Source: Pagrus major (taxonomy: Eukaryota > Chordata > Actinopteri > Spariformes > Sparidae). Taken from it: a DNA stretch of 64,000 bases. Positions 25,601 to 52,094 of this stretch are shown here, one piece after another. Under the pieces are notes generated by a model, which saw nothing but the letters and a program-made list of their open reading frames with translations, did not search any database and had not been told where the DNA came from. The stretch covers positions 24,231,806 through 24,295,805 of the forward strand of contig NC_133215.1 of assembly GCF_040436345.1 (NCBI RefSeq). The letters run 5' to 3'. Numbering within the stretch: the stretch's first letter is position 1; each line of letters begins with the position of its first letter. Both the position numbers and the translations under genes were made by a program.

Positions 25601-27889
25601 TTCTAAATTTAATTAATCTAATACTGAAAGCAGTCGCCGCCCATTCTATGCCAGGGTCGCAGAGTTGCTGTTCACGTCTAAAAATGTCTGATAGTAATTC
25701 TGAGTTAGCAGTTTTTATACTTGACCCATCTGATAATCAAATGTGATAATGAACATGTGTGCATCTCCTGATGAGAAGAAGATTCTGAGGAAGGAACAAA
25801 ATCACCATTTCTCCTTTAGAAAAAAGAATGTTTGAATGTCAGTGTTTCCTTTTATTGCCAATTGCTTTCAGTTTCCCTCCTCATTATCCCTTCATCAATA
25901 ATGCAGCAGGAACAGTGTTAAAGAAAGTGGAGACCAAAGAAAAAAGAGAGGACAGTACATTAAAAGGAAGGCAGATAAAGCTGTTGCTGAGCAGTTAACA
26001 ATTGATAATCTGTGTGTCTGGATGGGATTTTGTTTATCTGCTGTGCTTGTTTGCTGTTGTCGTTGTGCTCTTGTTCAGGCAGGGAAATTCTGCGCTCCTG
26101 GTTCTTATCTCACACAGCTGCTGTGATAAGGTGCTCTCTGCACCCAAACCTGCTGGTTAAAAAAAACCTACAACCGGGGGATTCTTTATCCTGCTGCAAT
26201 GTTCAGGTGTGTGTCTGCATGTGAGAACGAGGAAGAAAGAGAAATGCCTTGTGGGTATTCTGCATCACATGAGCTTGTGTGTACAGCAGGGAGGGATGCC
26301 GGGTGCTGTTGCAGTATGTTTTACTTTGCATCAGTTAAGCATGGCAGGATGAAGTATTTGATGTACTTTTTTCTATTCAGGGTTGAATTTGATGTTGAAT
26401 TTTTATCTTTGTGATGCAGAGAAAGTCATTTTAGAGCCTTATCAGAAAATGGAAAAACAATACATGAGGACCAATATTCCTAATCTGATTATTTTGTATT
26501 TCTTTTTTTCTTCCTTTTTGTGTTCGTGAAGCAAGACATAACACGTGATGTTAACAAGTGGCAATATGTTTCCATTCAAATAGAAGTTAAAAGTGTTTTT
26601 ACAGTGCTTAAGATCAGCTTGTCATGTAGATTTACTTAACTGTATATATCTACTTATTTATTTTTATTATGCATAACATGTGGTTATTGATAAGTAAGTA
26701 AATAAATAAAAAAATAAAAATGTTCATCTCATTAAATATTTTCATATTGAATCACATGACAGTTTTATGTCATAGATTCTTTAAGCATTCTATACATACG
26801 TATTTTTAGTAAAATTTCTCACAATAATCATGTGAGCTAGACATATTTTTTGCCATGTGTTCTTTGTAACTGCAAGTCAGACACTGGGACTGCAGTGGAG
26901 TGCAGCCTATTCAGTGCAGCCAAGCCCTCTGGATACGTTTTCTTTTTAAAGCATCAGAATGGCTCACTTCCTTCACTATCCCTCCACAGCCACTATGAAA
27001 CTGATTCAACTGATGTAATATGAGGGAAAGGTAGGCCCGTGCTTCATTCATTTAATCCACTGCAGGATCATGTAGCATGTGGTAGGCATGAGCTGATAAA
27101 GGACAGCACAGCACAATGCTTTGAAGAACTATAGCTCGAGTTAACACAAAAGAACATGGGGAAAAACTTGATTATCTATTTGCAGAAATTAGTCTTGCTC
27201 TTCATGACAGAAGCAGTAAGAACACAAATCAGGAGAGGTCACCAGCAGCAAACTGCAGAACAAGACATACATCATATAGAGCACTTGCCAAGTGATCTGC
27301 CAGGACAGGGAAACTGGCCGTGCTTGTGAGGGTTATATCCGGTAATAATGCATTTGTAATGCCAGACTATTTGTTGGGAGTACATCTTTTAACAATCATT
27401 TTTTACAGTGAAATGTTACAAAATGTAATCCATCAACTGTATAGGGGAACCTGTGGTTAAAGTAAATGTACCCATATATACCCATGATGGAGGGACATGA
27501 AAAATATAATCTCATAAAAACATATTAGACACATCTTAATGAGGTTGAATAACTGTGTCACCAAATTAGTGAATTACATGAACAACATGTCATGCTCAAA
27601 AAAATAATGCAGAATTAAAAACCCCTCTGAGAATTAACAAGGACTGAAGTAAGATACTGTGGGTTTACAGGGTTCGTAGAGTTCCCTCCTGTCATAACTA
27701 GTCATATCTGTCAGTGTACTGCACAAGATAAAACCTGTTTTGGTTGAATAGTATCTGTCACGTTGACTGTAGGGATGTGCAGTTTCCAGGAAGTGAACAT
27801 TTAAGCAGAGACAGCCCTACAGTGCAACGTCACTGTTAAAAGCTGTGGCACAGAAACTGCACTGACCAGGAAGAGAGTTTCCCTCCAGA

Positions 27890-27890
<1 letters not shown>
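22695..27890. other. Gene-free stretch
   Basis: No gene was recognised. The sequence CCCCTGAGGGATCATTAAAG near 25570 resembles the 3' tails of fish LINE/SINE copies. CA-rich sequence lies at 24061-24106. Confidence 0.4.

Positions 27891-27920
<30 letters not shown>
27891..27920. repeat. AC microsatellite
   Basis: Uninterrupted AC run. Confidence 0.95.
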
Positions 27921-27923
<3 letters not shown>

Positions 27924-28059
27924 AACACAAATACACAGTAATACATAGCAATGTTCTTGATATTTTGAGGTTACTTGGAAGGAAGAGGAGAGCAGACGGA
28001 GAGATAAAGTAAGTGCATTTCAGTCTCTGCACGTCCTACTGCGTCTCTTTCTCTCTCTC

Positions 28060-28064
28060 ACACA

Positions 28065-28123
<59 letters not shown>
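28060..28123. repeat. CA microsatellite, about 30 units
   Basis: Almost uninterrupted CA run with one AAAC variant near its start. Confidence 0.95.
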
Positions 28124-28125
<2 letters not shown>

Positions 28126-29500
28126 TCACTGACTCATCCCTCAGGCTACCCCGCCAACCCCCTTACCCCATGTCTGCTAAACCTCCACGCACAGCCAACA
28201 ATCAATCTGTCGGCGCTCTGCTATCTGCCCCTCCCGTTCTTTCTCTCTTTCTGCTTCACTCTCCACCTCAACAATAAGTCCTTCCACCAACTTTCCTCAT
28301 TCTTTAATGACTTTTCTTCCTTTCTTCAGACAAATCCCACCCAAGCCTCCTCCAGTCATCTCCCTCTGAGGGCTCCTCAAAAACCCACCATGATGCTGTC
28401 AGTTCTTATGCAACCGCACCCATGGTTGTGGGGGAAATAGCCCTGCAATGCAGCACAGTTATAAAATCACAGCAGCCGCTATGGGGTCTGCAACTGAGAC
28501 AAAATGCTGCCTCTTCCACCGCTGCTGTGTGGTTACTGCTCTGCACAGGTGCTGTTGAGGAACACTCCCCTGTAATTATAGTGTTTCTCTGTGGCAAGAT
28601 GGGTTCATGACCAAAAAGGATTGATTTTCTTCAAGGTCAAATCAGTGCAACCTGGTGGCAGGACTGTTTGTTAGACTCACATGGTTCATGTGTTCTGACC
28701 ATACCGAGTTATTTACTCACACAAGTTAGAAAACCTCTAAAATTGACAACAGCAGGTAATACAACATTTTAGACTCCACTTACAAAAAGTGTTCATTTAC
28801 TCCCAGCTCACACAACACACACACACATATGTTTCCAGAAGTAGTAGGTGCTGGTCTGCAGCAGTAAAAAGCTTGCCAAAATTAAACCACTTCTGTCCAT
28901 TATTCAAGAAAATAAATGTTTGACGAACCCAGACAGACTTTTGATGCATAATTATCACAAGAAGAAGGCGTAATATTTACTTTTACTGCTATTTAGACTG
29001 TTGCAACAAACTGATGAACTACTGAGAATTTCTATTTATTTGTATACACCTCGGTTAGCCTGTGTTATTCATATCATATACCTAGTGTAAGTAAAATACA
29101 ATAAATAAAACAAATGCTACGGTGCAAGAAATGTCATATATTCAAACTGTTACTTAAGTAAAAGAACAGAAGTATGTATGAGCAATCTAAGTCAAAAAGT
29201 ACTTGCTATGCATAATGTGTTGTATTATTACATACGGCATATTATATTTTTGGCTTATTAGTACTGACACATTTACTCAGCATGTTGGTGTTTATTTTGA
29301 CTAGGGTGTTGGCTCGAATCAGCCCATCTCAAGAATGGATTTAGGGAATCTGATTGGCTATGTGCCAAGGTGTGTATGCCAAGTTCTGCTCTAAAATAAT
29401 TCCCGGTAGAAGAGGACGAAGGCAAGAGAAATCATTTTAGGATCCCTTATTTTACTTTTTTTGTATTTTAAAAAGGGTTTTATTATGAAGATCCAAATCG
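28124..29500. other. Gene-free stretch
   Basis: No gene or RNA was recognised. The sequence becomes AT-rich before the CpG-rich segment that precedes gne. Confidence 0.4.
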
Positions 29501-30191
29501 CGCACATCCGGTCTTGTTCTCGCGGTCCGCCCAGGTTTGACTGTGAGCCCCCCTCGTGTGAGTGCCCCAGATGCCCGTAGGCTGGCAACCACTGGAAACC
29601 CAAAGCAGAAAAGAAATAAGTGACTGTAATCACCGACACTTTCAGCATGAGATGAAAACGGCGTCTCCGGATAACTAAAGGTAACTGTCATCACATGGAA
29701 ATCCGCAACAATGTGATAAAATGGTGAGCACTGATAACTTCAGCTAACTGTGAGGTTGAGTTCACCAGCTAGCGTTAGCTAACTTTAGGTGCTACGCCAC
29801 TGCGAAACGTTAATGCCATAATTTGGGCAAAGTTTCCCAAACACTAGCAATATAACACTGCATCGATGTTGATATGGCGGTGTTAGCGAAGGTATATTAC
29901 TCCTTACCAGACTTGTCAGCGGGCTAGCTCTTCCTAGGATAACTTTGTAGCTACAGCCAGACCGCAGTAACGGTAAATACCAACCGCGGGCGGCAGGACG
30001 CGAAGCGAAGTTCGCCCCCATTTATTTTATATGGGACCAGAGTGAACAGCTTCGCAAGGCATTGTGGGATTCCAGGCGACGCGGAACTGACCAGCGAGAA
30101 GAAAAAAGTCATTTTGCATGAAGTTGAGTTTTAAACGTGATGCACATAAATTCGCCTGCAGTCTTTGTGGGGATTTTCCGGATAATCGATA
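29501..30191 (+). promoter_or_regulatory. Probable gne promoter and 5' UTR
   Basis: CpG frequency rises locally, for example in CCGCGGGCGGCAGGACGCG near 29984. GCATTGTGGGATTCC at 30059-30073 resembles part of the ZNF143-type promoter motif. The segment directly precedes the candidate gne first exon. The exact transcription start cannot be read from sequence. An open frame on the minus strand (29785-30021) raises the possibility of divergent transcription, but no minus-strand gene was recognised. Confidence 0.5.
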
Positions 30192-43876
<13,685 letters not shown>

Positions 43877-44875
43877 AGGATATCATCCTGATTTAATAAG
43901 AACTGCTTCCAACAAGATGCCTGCAAAACTGAAAGTAGTAGCTCTTCTGCTTAGATAAGCATGTACATAAGCATATCTAGGGGATACATTTTGAGGGCTA
44001 AAGTGAAAGACAATGAAAAACTGTTTTCTTATTTAGATACACATTCTCAAGCCTGTGAGAATAATGCCTTCACTAGGTCAGATGTTGGATAAGTCCAACC
44101 TTGATACTTCATGTCTAAAGTGGGTCCAATGCATGGGCCAGAAATACCGCCACTCTTTTTTTATCTACATAGTCAAGCATCAGCTTTTGAGTAAACGGCA
44201 AAGCTATCATTATGCCAAAATTACCCCGCACAGGGGAGGACTCCACTCCACTCTACTACTTGTAATGTGATGTGGATGGGTGGGAAAACTGACAGAATAG
44301 CAAGCTTGTTTCAAATGTGACCAAAATAATACTGGAACATTCTCCTGTAGCTTCCTCTCAATTGTCCCTAATTGCTTGACATCTCACATTTCATTGAGTT
44401 GTCATTCTTAATGTTGATCTGTTTTTTAGACATGAGTAACTGCCACGATATTATGTTACATTTCCATGTTTTGTTATAATTTAAATTATTTAAGAAGAAA
44501 AGTAAGTGCTTTAAGATGATGTTCGAGTCGTTGGTGGTCTTGAAAGCTTCAAGGGTAATGAATAGTTAATGAAGTAACCGTTAAAATGTTATACTGACAT
44601 ACTGTATATATTAATGAAATGTTAAGGCAGCAGCTACTTTAGTCTAATAGCTGCTACAGTATGAGGGCCATCAATCTTTTGCCTGAATCTGGTGTATGTT
44701 TTCTTTTTTTTTTTACATGTCATTACCACAGACCTTATGAAGATTTGAACTGATTTTTAAGTTTTCTTCACGCCTTCTGAAGACATATCAAAATATTTAC
44801 ACGGTTTGTATGTACTATTACATACAGTATTGTACATGACATGCTTCCTGGAATTTTAAGATTCATTTCTTTCCA

Positions 44876-44881
44876 AATAAA
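44876..44881 (+). terminator. gne polyadenylation signal
   Basis: AATAAA lies about 1 kb after the stop and is followed by a T-rich stretch. The 3' UTR would be about 1 kb. Confidence 0.65.
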
Positions 44882-45014
44882 TCCATTCTTTTGTTTTAAA
44901 ATTGCACAAGAAATTGACTCTCTTTAAGCCACAATATAGTCGACGATATCGTTTCCATTTAGGAGTGTTTATGCAGCTTCTTAGTTTAATGTCCAAAATA
45001 AGTCTCCTGGATAT

Positions 45015-45392
45015 TTAAAGGCGCAATGTAAGAATTTTTGTTGACGCGTTCAAAAATTATAAACAGAATACAAAGTTTTGATGTAATGTCAAAGATGTAT
45101 ATGTATTGTGTTGCAGAAATGTATATTGAAGTTAGCATGCTACCCAGCTAGCCCCTAGCTACTTGTACATTAAAATGTGATAGTCTGATAGTAAACAACA
45201 CCAACACTCCCCCAAAAGCTCTGAGCTCCCAGTCCGGGCAGAGTCATCTAATAGCTGCATGGTTTACTAAGCTTACTAGCTAACAGCAGCTACAGTTAGC
45301 AGCAGTTAGCGGTTACTCTGATATGCTGCCTCCTGTTTGTTTGGAGTATGAATTTTAGAGGTGGCCAATTCTTACATATTGCTCCTTTAAAT
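45015..45392. mobile_element. Inverted-repeat element (MITE-like), copy 1
   Basis: The left end TTTAAAGGCGCAATGTAAG is mirrored on the right by CTTACATATTGCTCCTTTAA, with one mismatch and a 2-nt gap. The interior has CTGAGCTCCCAGTCCGG and TAGCAGCAGCTACAGTTAGC-like sequence that recurs at 60740-60931. The ends include TTAA. There is no transposase. Confidence 0.65.
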
Positions 45393-46680
45393 TGAATTAA
45401 GTCATATTGGCATGGAAAAGTACTATAAATGGGACCATACCTTTAGAAACCTTGGCTGATCTCTGTATCATGTACATCATATCACTTACAGATTGGAGCT
45501 CAAACAGTTGCAGTATCTGAATCTTACACTATTGTTCCCATCTATTTACTGTAAACCCACTTCAATCAAAACTCAGTATCGTGCCACTCACTCATCATTT
45601 ATTAATATTTGTGCCGAGCGGGTCAGTCTGTGCAGCCATATTCAGTTATGTTTTATGTAGAGTTATTTTTTAAATGATTTCTGGATTTTTAAGCCTGAAT
45701 TACAATCATCAGACAATCATCGTGACTTTTTATAATAATTGCCAGAATTGTCATCATCATAAAAAGTTGGATTACAAAAAATAATAACATCTTGATTTTT
45801 ATTTCTGACTTCTCTTGAACCATTCAATCCTATCATTAAATTATCTCCAGATTTAAATTGCAGGGGAATTTAGAACAAGGTCATAGTCATACATCCTACA
45901 TCCCCGCGTCAGTCCCGAGTCATATGTAATGTTACAGTTTTTTAACAAATGTCCTGTATCAGCAAGAAGGCACACCTTTGCCTTTCATGACTTTTGGATG
46001 TATGCTTTTGTTCCCTGTGGTTGTAAACATTCAGCAACACGTGTTCATCTCAAAGCAAAAGACGAGAGCTTCCAGTTTTTGAATTGTAAGTTCTATCTTT
46101 GAGATACTGTAGCACCGAGTCTGTCTGATGTTTTAAAACCAATGTATTTGCTCCCGCCTGCATACCTTAAGTCAGGTGAGTGCTAGCCTGTCACCTGAGC
46201 CCTTTGAGACTGTCAAAGCTGTTAATAATTAACCGCCATGACATTATACTTGAGCTGGACATTACAAATGTTGCCAGGGTGCTTCACCAGCCTTATTGTA
46301 GAGTGTTGCTGAGGGAACTTTTGGAAGACTGAAGCTAAGTGGAACCATAAAAGAGTAATAAAATAGTAATACTGAGCATTGGGGAAATTATTATTATATC
46401 ATGAAAACAATAGAAAAACAAAAAGTATTAAATGTGTACTTTGTATCCTTGGATTTGCAAAAGAAGAGAACTCCATATACATTAATATATATTACAGTAT
46501 ACATATGTGTATGTTTATGATTTTTTTTTTTCTTCTGCATGTTCAGTTTAGTAACTGAGACATTAAATAATAATAGATTAAGGGTCTGACAGTGGTATCA
46601 CGTCAAATATGAAGCAGTTGAATCTCCCTAATCTCAGACTGCGGATATTTTTTTTCACATCTCTTGACAGCACGTAGCAG
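45393..46680. other. Intergenic sequence between gne and clta
   Basis: AT-rich sequence with no gene, RNA or clear repeat. Confidence 0.5.
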
Positions 46681-46934
46681 ATCATGGGACCCGTATGCAG
46701 GCGGGTTTATAGACTTGATTGGTCCGATTTTGAGGCAGCTGTCTTGCGATTGGTGCTCCCCTCTGTCACTCACCCATCCCGGTTTGTGATTGGCTATTCA
46801 TCTGTTTCCGCTTCGCTAGCTTGTAGAATTTCTCTTTTTTTGTCGTCCTTCTTCCCGTTGAGCTAATCAATTTCGATCAACTGCTACACCTGCTCGGCGT
46901 TTCTCACATTTATCCTCACACAACAACCCTCAAC
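46681..46934 (+). promoter_or_regulatory. clta promoter and 5' UTR with three inverted CCAAT boxes
   Basis: ATTGG (inverted CCAAT) occurs at 46718, 46749 and 46789 in the same orientation, spaced 31 and 40 bases apart, the arrangement expected for NF-Y sites. No TATA box is evident. The 5' UTR ends CCTCAACATGG, with A at -3 and G at +4. Confidence 0.65.
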
Positions 46935-47112
46935 ATGGATGATTTTGACATGCTGAACGCGCCCGCCGCTGGAAACGGTGTCGGCTCGGAGGAGGACCCC
47001 GCCGCCGCTTTCTTGGCCCAGCAGGAGAGCGAGATCGCGGGGATTGAAAACGACGAAGGCTTCAGCATCCTGGACAGCGGAGAGGTTCCCTCGTCGCTGA
47101 CAGACTCTAACG
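46935..47112 (+). CDS. clta: clta exon 1 (residues 1-60)
   Basis: Begins MDDFDMLNAPAAGNGVG and contains the invariant QQESEIAGIENDE. The donor is G|GTGGGT. Confidence 0.97.
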
Positions 47113-50100
47113 GTGGGTGACTGCTGTGGTCAAGTAGAGACAGTTTGCCTCAGTTCATTGTTAACACTTGTCTGTCTAGTCCGCTTTAATTTAACCGGGT
47201 TGTGTATCCTTTTAACGACAACTGCTCTGTTATACCTCAGTGTGTTCATAAATGGACACTGGAGTTGATAATGTTTTAGTTAGCTAGCTGAGCTAGTGCA
47301 GCTAACATATTAGCCAAGCGGGTTTAGCTAACGTTAACATTAACCTGTGTCAGTGTCTAAAATTGACAAAATAACACACTCAGGAACAGCTCAGCAATAT
47401 AAGTACGTGTGTATGTGACGGCTCAGGCTTTACATAACGTTTTCAAAATGAATGAAGCTGTCTGATAACATCAGCTCTGCAGTCTGTGGCCGTCTCATTC
47501 ATTGCTTCCTAGCTAACTTGCTTGCTGGCTGCTCGACATCTTGTTAATCTGTGTTTGCCAGCCAGCCTGACAGCCACAAGAGGAAATTGACGGAGCTTAA
47601 TGACCTTTGACCAACACTGCCTCATTTCCTCGAAGCTGTGAATTCGTTAAGGTTTAGCAATAGTATTTAGTCAGAAGTGCTGACATGTCACATTATGAAA
47701 TATGTGTGAATGAAAATCTTGAATCAGCAAGACTGTAAGACTCCCAGTTTACTTAGTTCTTGTCATGATTAGAAGGTGTCTGTTGCTTTTTTCTCAGACT
47801 TAAAGAATCATGTCTGTGGTTTTCGTTTTTTCTTTTATGGCTTCATTTCTGACAGCTGTTTTCCTTGTATCTTTGTAGATGGTGCTGTCAACGGAGAGCT
47901 TCATGGGGTAACACTTCTTCACATTGTTTTTCTTCATAACGTATTTTCCCAATTCTCCTGTCCTTGTGTTTGTTCCTCTGTATTTTACGTGTGAATAAGG
48001 GGACTTAGACAGCCTCACAATGTACACACACGTCACATTGTCCGAACCAAACATCTCTGATCTTTTCATCTCTAAATTAGAGATTACTCCTGTCAGGCTT
48101 GTTATCAGTACATCTACGTTATTGTTTTTGGTAATGTTGTATTGCATACATATCGCACATTCGCCTTAACTTTGCCTTGTGAAAAGTCACATATTGTTGG
48201 TTTTGTCAGTGTTTGATGGCTTTGCGTGGCAGGCTAGCAAGACGCTTAAAGAATAATTCTGCGTGATTATCTCTGCCAGGCGTAAGTCTGAAGGGGATCA
48301 TGTGCTTCGTCGTGTACGTGGGTGTATCTGTCCACAGTCAATCTCAGACACTACTAGACCCATCAAACTAATTTTTTGCTCACATTCTCACTCCATGCTC
48401 AATTACCCCCATCGTTGACTGCTCTAACTCCTCTTAACCAGCTGGCTGCTAGTGGTCGCAAGTGATTAACAACTAGTTCAGTTTGGATTCTTGGTCATCA
48501 TTACTAAACACAAGTAGTCAGGTGATTGGTAGTTGTCAGGTTATAAACAAGCCAACAGTCAAGCCCGATCATCTACACCTCTTTATATGGATATAAAACT
48601 GAAAGTTAGCCCACCTAAAATGCCGGTAATAACCCTCCTTGCACAGAATAAACATTGTGCACACATAATTACATCAAGTACGACAGGTCAACATTGAACC
48701 AGGAAGTCGCTCTGTAAATTGTGATGTTTAGATCAGACAGTATGGGTAACAAACCATTTGTCTGTGATTTTCTGTCTAAAAGTTTGGTTATCTGATGGTA
48801 TGTTTAAAACCTGTCTGGTTGTGCAACTGCTTGTGCTTCTTGATCTTGGAGTACAACATTATAATTACTGATAGGAATGATGGCCAAAACCAGAATCTTT
48901 CTTATTCTTTCGTAGCAGTGTGATTTTGGTGCGAGTGACCGCAGCGGCTTAAATATCTGCCTTCTAGTTCCGTTCCAGCTTCCTTTTCCTCTGCTGTCGT
49001 TGCAACATTGCTGCCTTTTGCGCTGTCAGGACTTCTTTCTGGCAGTGAGAGGACTTAAGCAGATAAAACTCAAAGCAGCCAAGTGTGGTTTTAATAAAGC
49101 CTCTCAAACAGCACACAGCTAACTTTTAAGATGAATAATTCAGGATGAGAGATTGAATGTGTCTTCACCATATTTCTGTAAATTACATTGATAAAAGCAA
49201 CACAATTATCTCCGCCTAACGTCACCTCCCTTATTTCTCAGGAAAGCAACGGTCCATCAGATGCCTATGCAGCAATCTCCAATGCAGACAGGCTGCAGGC
49301 CGAACCCGAAAGCCTACGCAAGTGGAGGGAGGAGCAAAGGGAGAGGCTGGAGTTGCTAGGTAAGCACAGCTTTTTTTTTTTATATATATAAGGAAACAGA
49401 ACCGACCACTGCTGTCTGAGATGTGACAAGTAAACGTTGTCATGTGATCAATGCCAAGAGCTGGGTTCATTTTACATAGTATTTGGGCCTGTGTCTAAAT
49501 TCCTAATTTTCCTCTATTGTGTCCTGCCATCTTCACTTCTTTAATCACTCCCCTCCCCACTCCTTTCCCTCCTTAGATGATAACTCTCGCAAGCAGGAGT
49601 CGGAGTGGAAGGAGAAGGCTAAGGTGGAGCTGGAGGAGTGGCATGCCAGGCAGAACGAGCAGCTGGAGAAAACCAAAACCAATAACAGGTACTGGCTTCA
49701 TCAAGGGGTAGAAACGGGACACAAGTAACAGTAGAGATGAAGGAGAGCAATCTGCATCATGTGAGATATTACAATATTTTAAAAAGGGTATTAACAAATC
49801 TGAAATAATGGCAGCAGTCACAGGTGAGCATATCACTGAATACTAAGGTTAAGCCTCCAGCATGTATGTTGCTATACATCGTTGGTGTGAACCCTCCAGT
49901 TAGCATTTGTTCATTCATGGTTTTGGACAATAATGTGAAATCATACCTTTTTCTTAAAGGCGGCTACCCAAGGTGCTGCAGTGGATCTGCTAAGAAAAAG
50001 ATTATAGTCACAGCAGTAGATGTGTCTTCTCATCTACATACAGTTTCAGTGATTTTGTTTCCCAGCACGCAGCATTCAGTATAAATCTCTCTCGACTTCT

Positions 50101-52058
50101 AAAAGTTCAATCTTACTGTACATTGGATTTACTCACGGTTGTTAAGTGTGTTTATACTGTCGAATGGCAGAGATGGTAGAATAACCTGTGTAATCTGTGT
50201 GCCAGATTGATCTTTAAGTAGTCGGATCTCCTGACAGTGCAGCCCACTGACTACAGAGTGTGAGAGACGATACACAGGGCTCCTCCACTCCAATGTGGGT
50301 TTGGTTTCCTGCTATTTTTAGTGTCACACAATGGCTCAAGAGAAGCATCTAAGAATATCTTCAGACAAATAAATACGTAGACTGATTTAAACAAGTACAT
50401 TTTATGTGGTTTTTAAAATATTTCCATAGTTTATACTTTTATTTTTTACTTTTATTAACACGTTTATGGAGCGTACATCAAATTCTTCTGTTGTAGGAAT
50501 TCCGTGCATTGATCTGGTTTATGATAAGACCAGTGTGTTTCTCAAATGCTTGTTAAACATGTACTATTATTTGAGGATCTATAAAATGCCACATGGTTGA
50601 CATATTCGTGTCCTCCTCGAGGCATCAATTTGAGCTGAATTGGCAAAGTTTCTGTCTCAGTTTCTCCCACACTGTAATGTCACCCTGCTGCCCTATTAAT
50701 AATAAACTACCTGCAGACATGACTCATCTGGAAGCCCGGTGTTGGGACAAAAGGATGGTACAGTTAAATAAATTACATAGAAATGTAGAAGTACGAGAAG
50801 AGTTAGGGCTGCAACTAACAATTACTTTCATTATTAATCTTTTTCTTCTCTTCCAAACTAATCAATTCATCACGTAGTTTATGCTGTAAAATGTGTAGAA
50901 ACGGCAGGTCCATATCCAGAGTTCATATCGGTATATTGGGGGTGCATGTTTTGCATGACCAACAAACAAAACCTTTTGAATTTGATAGTATTTTGCTCTT
51001 ATTCTCTCACCTTTTTCAATTATGAAGAACTGATCAGCAGAGCAGTGTGAGGGGAGGACGGTGAGAGCCTCCCTAAGCCTTTGATACCCTGACACTGCAT
51101 TCAGAAGTCCTTCTAAAAACCTGAGCCTTTGATTATATGCCTCAGCTCATTACTGTGTGGTAACCTATAATGCTTGTGTTTCCATCCTCTTCTCCCTTTT
51201 ATCGCTGTCTCTCTTCTCTCCTGCCTTCTTGCTGCTCTGTCGTTGGGGCGGATGTTTGTCCAGGGTGCTGGATGAAGACTTCTACAAGCAGCCCTTCTCT
51301 GAGCTCATTGGTTATGTGTATGTTGCTCCAACTAACATCCTCCCTTCTCATCTTCCTTCGCTTTTGTTTTCTCCATTATCATCAACTCCCAGAATCCATA
51401 CATTGACACCATATTCATCTCATCAGTTAGGGCATTAATTGCCTCCACTTGCGTTGCCATGTTTTGGTTCCGTCTTAAGTTTTTCATTTTTAAATATTTG
51501 GATTTCTAACTGATAGACACGTCATCCAGCTTGATTTTTTTTCAAACATAAACTGCAATAATCATTTTCACCTCTTACATCTGCATGTCATTAATGAGTG
51601 GATGCCTCAAGATATTTCACTAAAGAGAATGACTGCATGCCACTACTAGTGTTGTCATGATACTGGAATTTAAACTTCGATACAATACCTTGAAATATAT
51701 CGATATTCGATACCATGGTGAAAAATTGACACAAAAGTGAGGGCATCAAATTTGAGATTTTTATTAAAGGATAAATATAGCAAGACTATAACATATAAAA
51801 AGGATGTACAACTTTTCTTTTCATGGCTAGTAGCAGAGAGGAGCACAATGACTGTCTGAAACATCACTTATCACACCTTTTTAGAATTGTTTTACTCTTT
51901 TAATCAGGCCTTTTAAAAATAATGCATGTTGGAGAGGAGAGAGAGCGAAAGAGCGCAGCTGGTACCAAAGAAAATCCTGCAGAACATAAGAAACCATTTC
52001 AAATATTCAGAAGGAATATCTTGTATCGAAAAATCGATATTTTTGACAACACTAGCCA

Positions 52059-52094
<36 letters not shown>

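Noticed and set aside
25560-25610. CCCCTGAGGGATCATTAAAG tail, considered as a full LINE or SINE insertion
   Set aside because: Only the tail-like motif is visible, with no body, target duplication or reverse-transcriptase frame.
29391-30021. Minus-strand open frames upstream of gne, possible divergent gene
   Set aside because: No similarity to known proteins. Open frames are expected in CpG-rich DNA. Kept only as a remark in the promoter entry.
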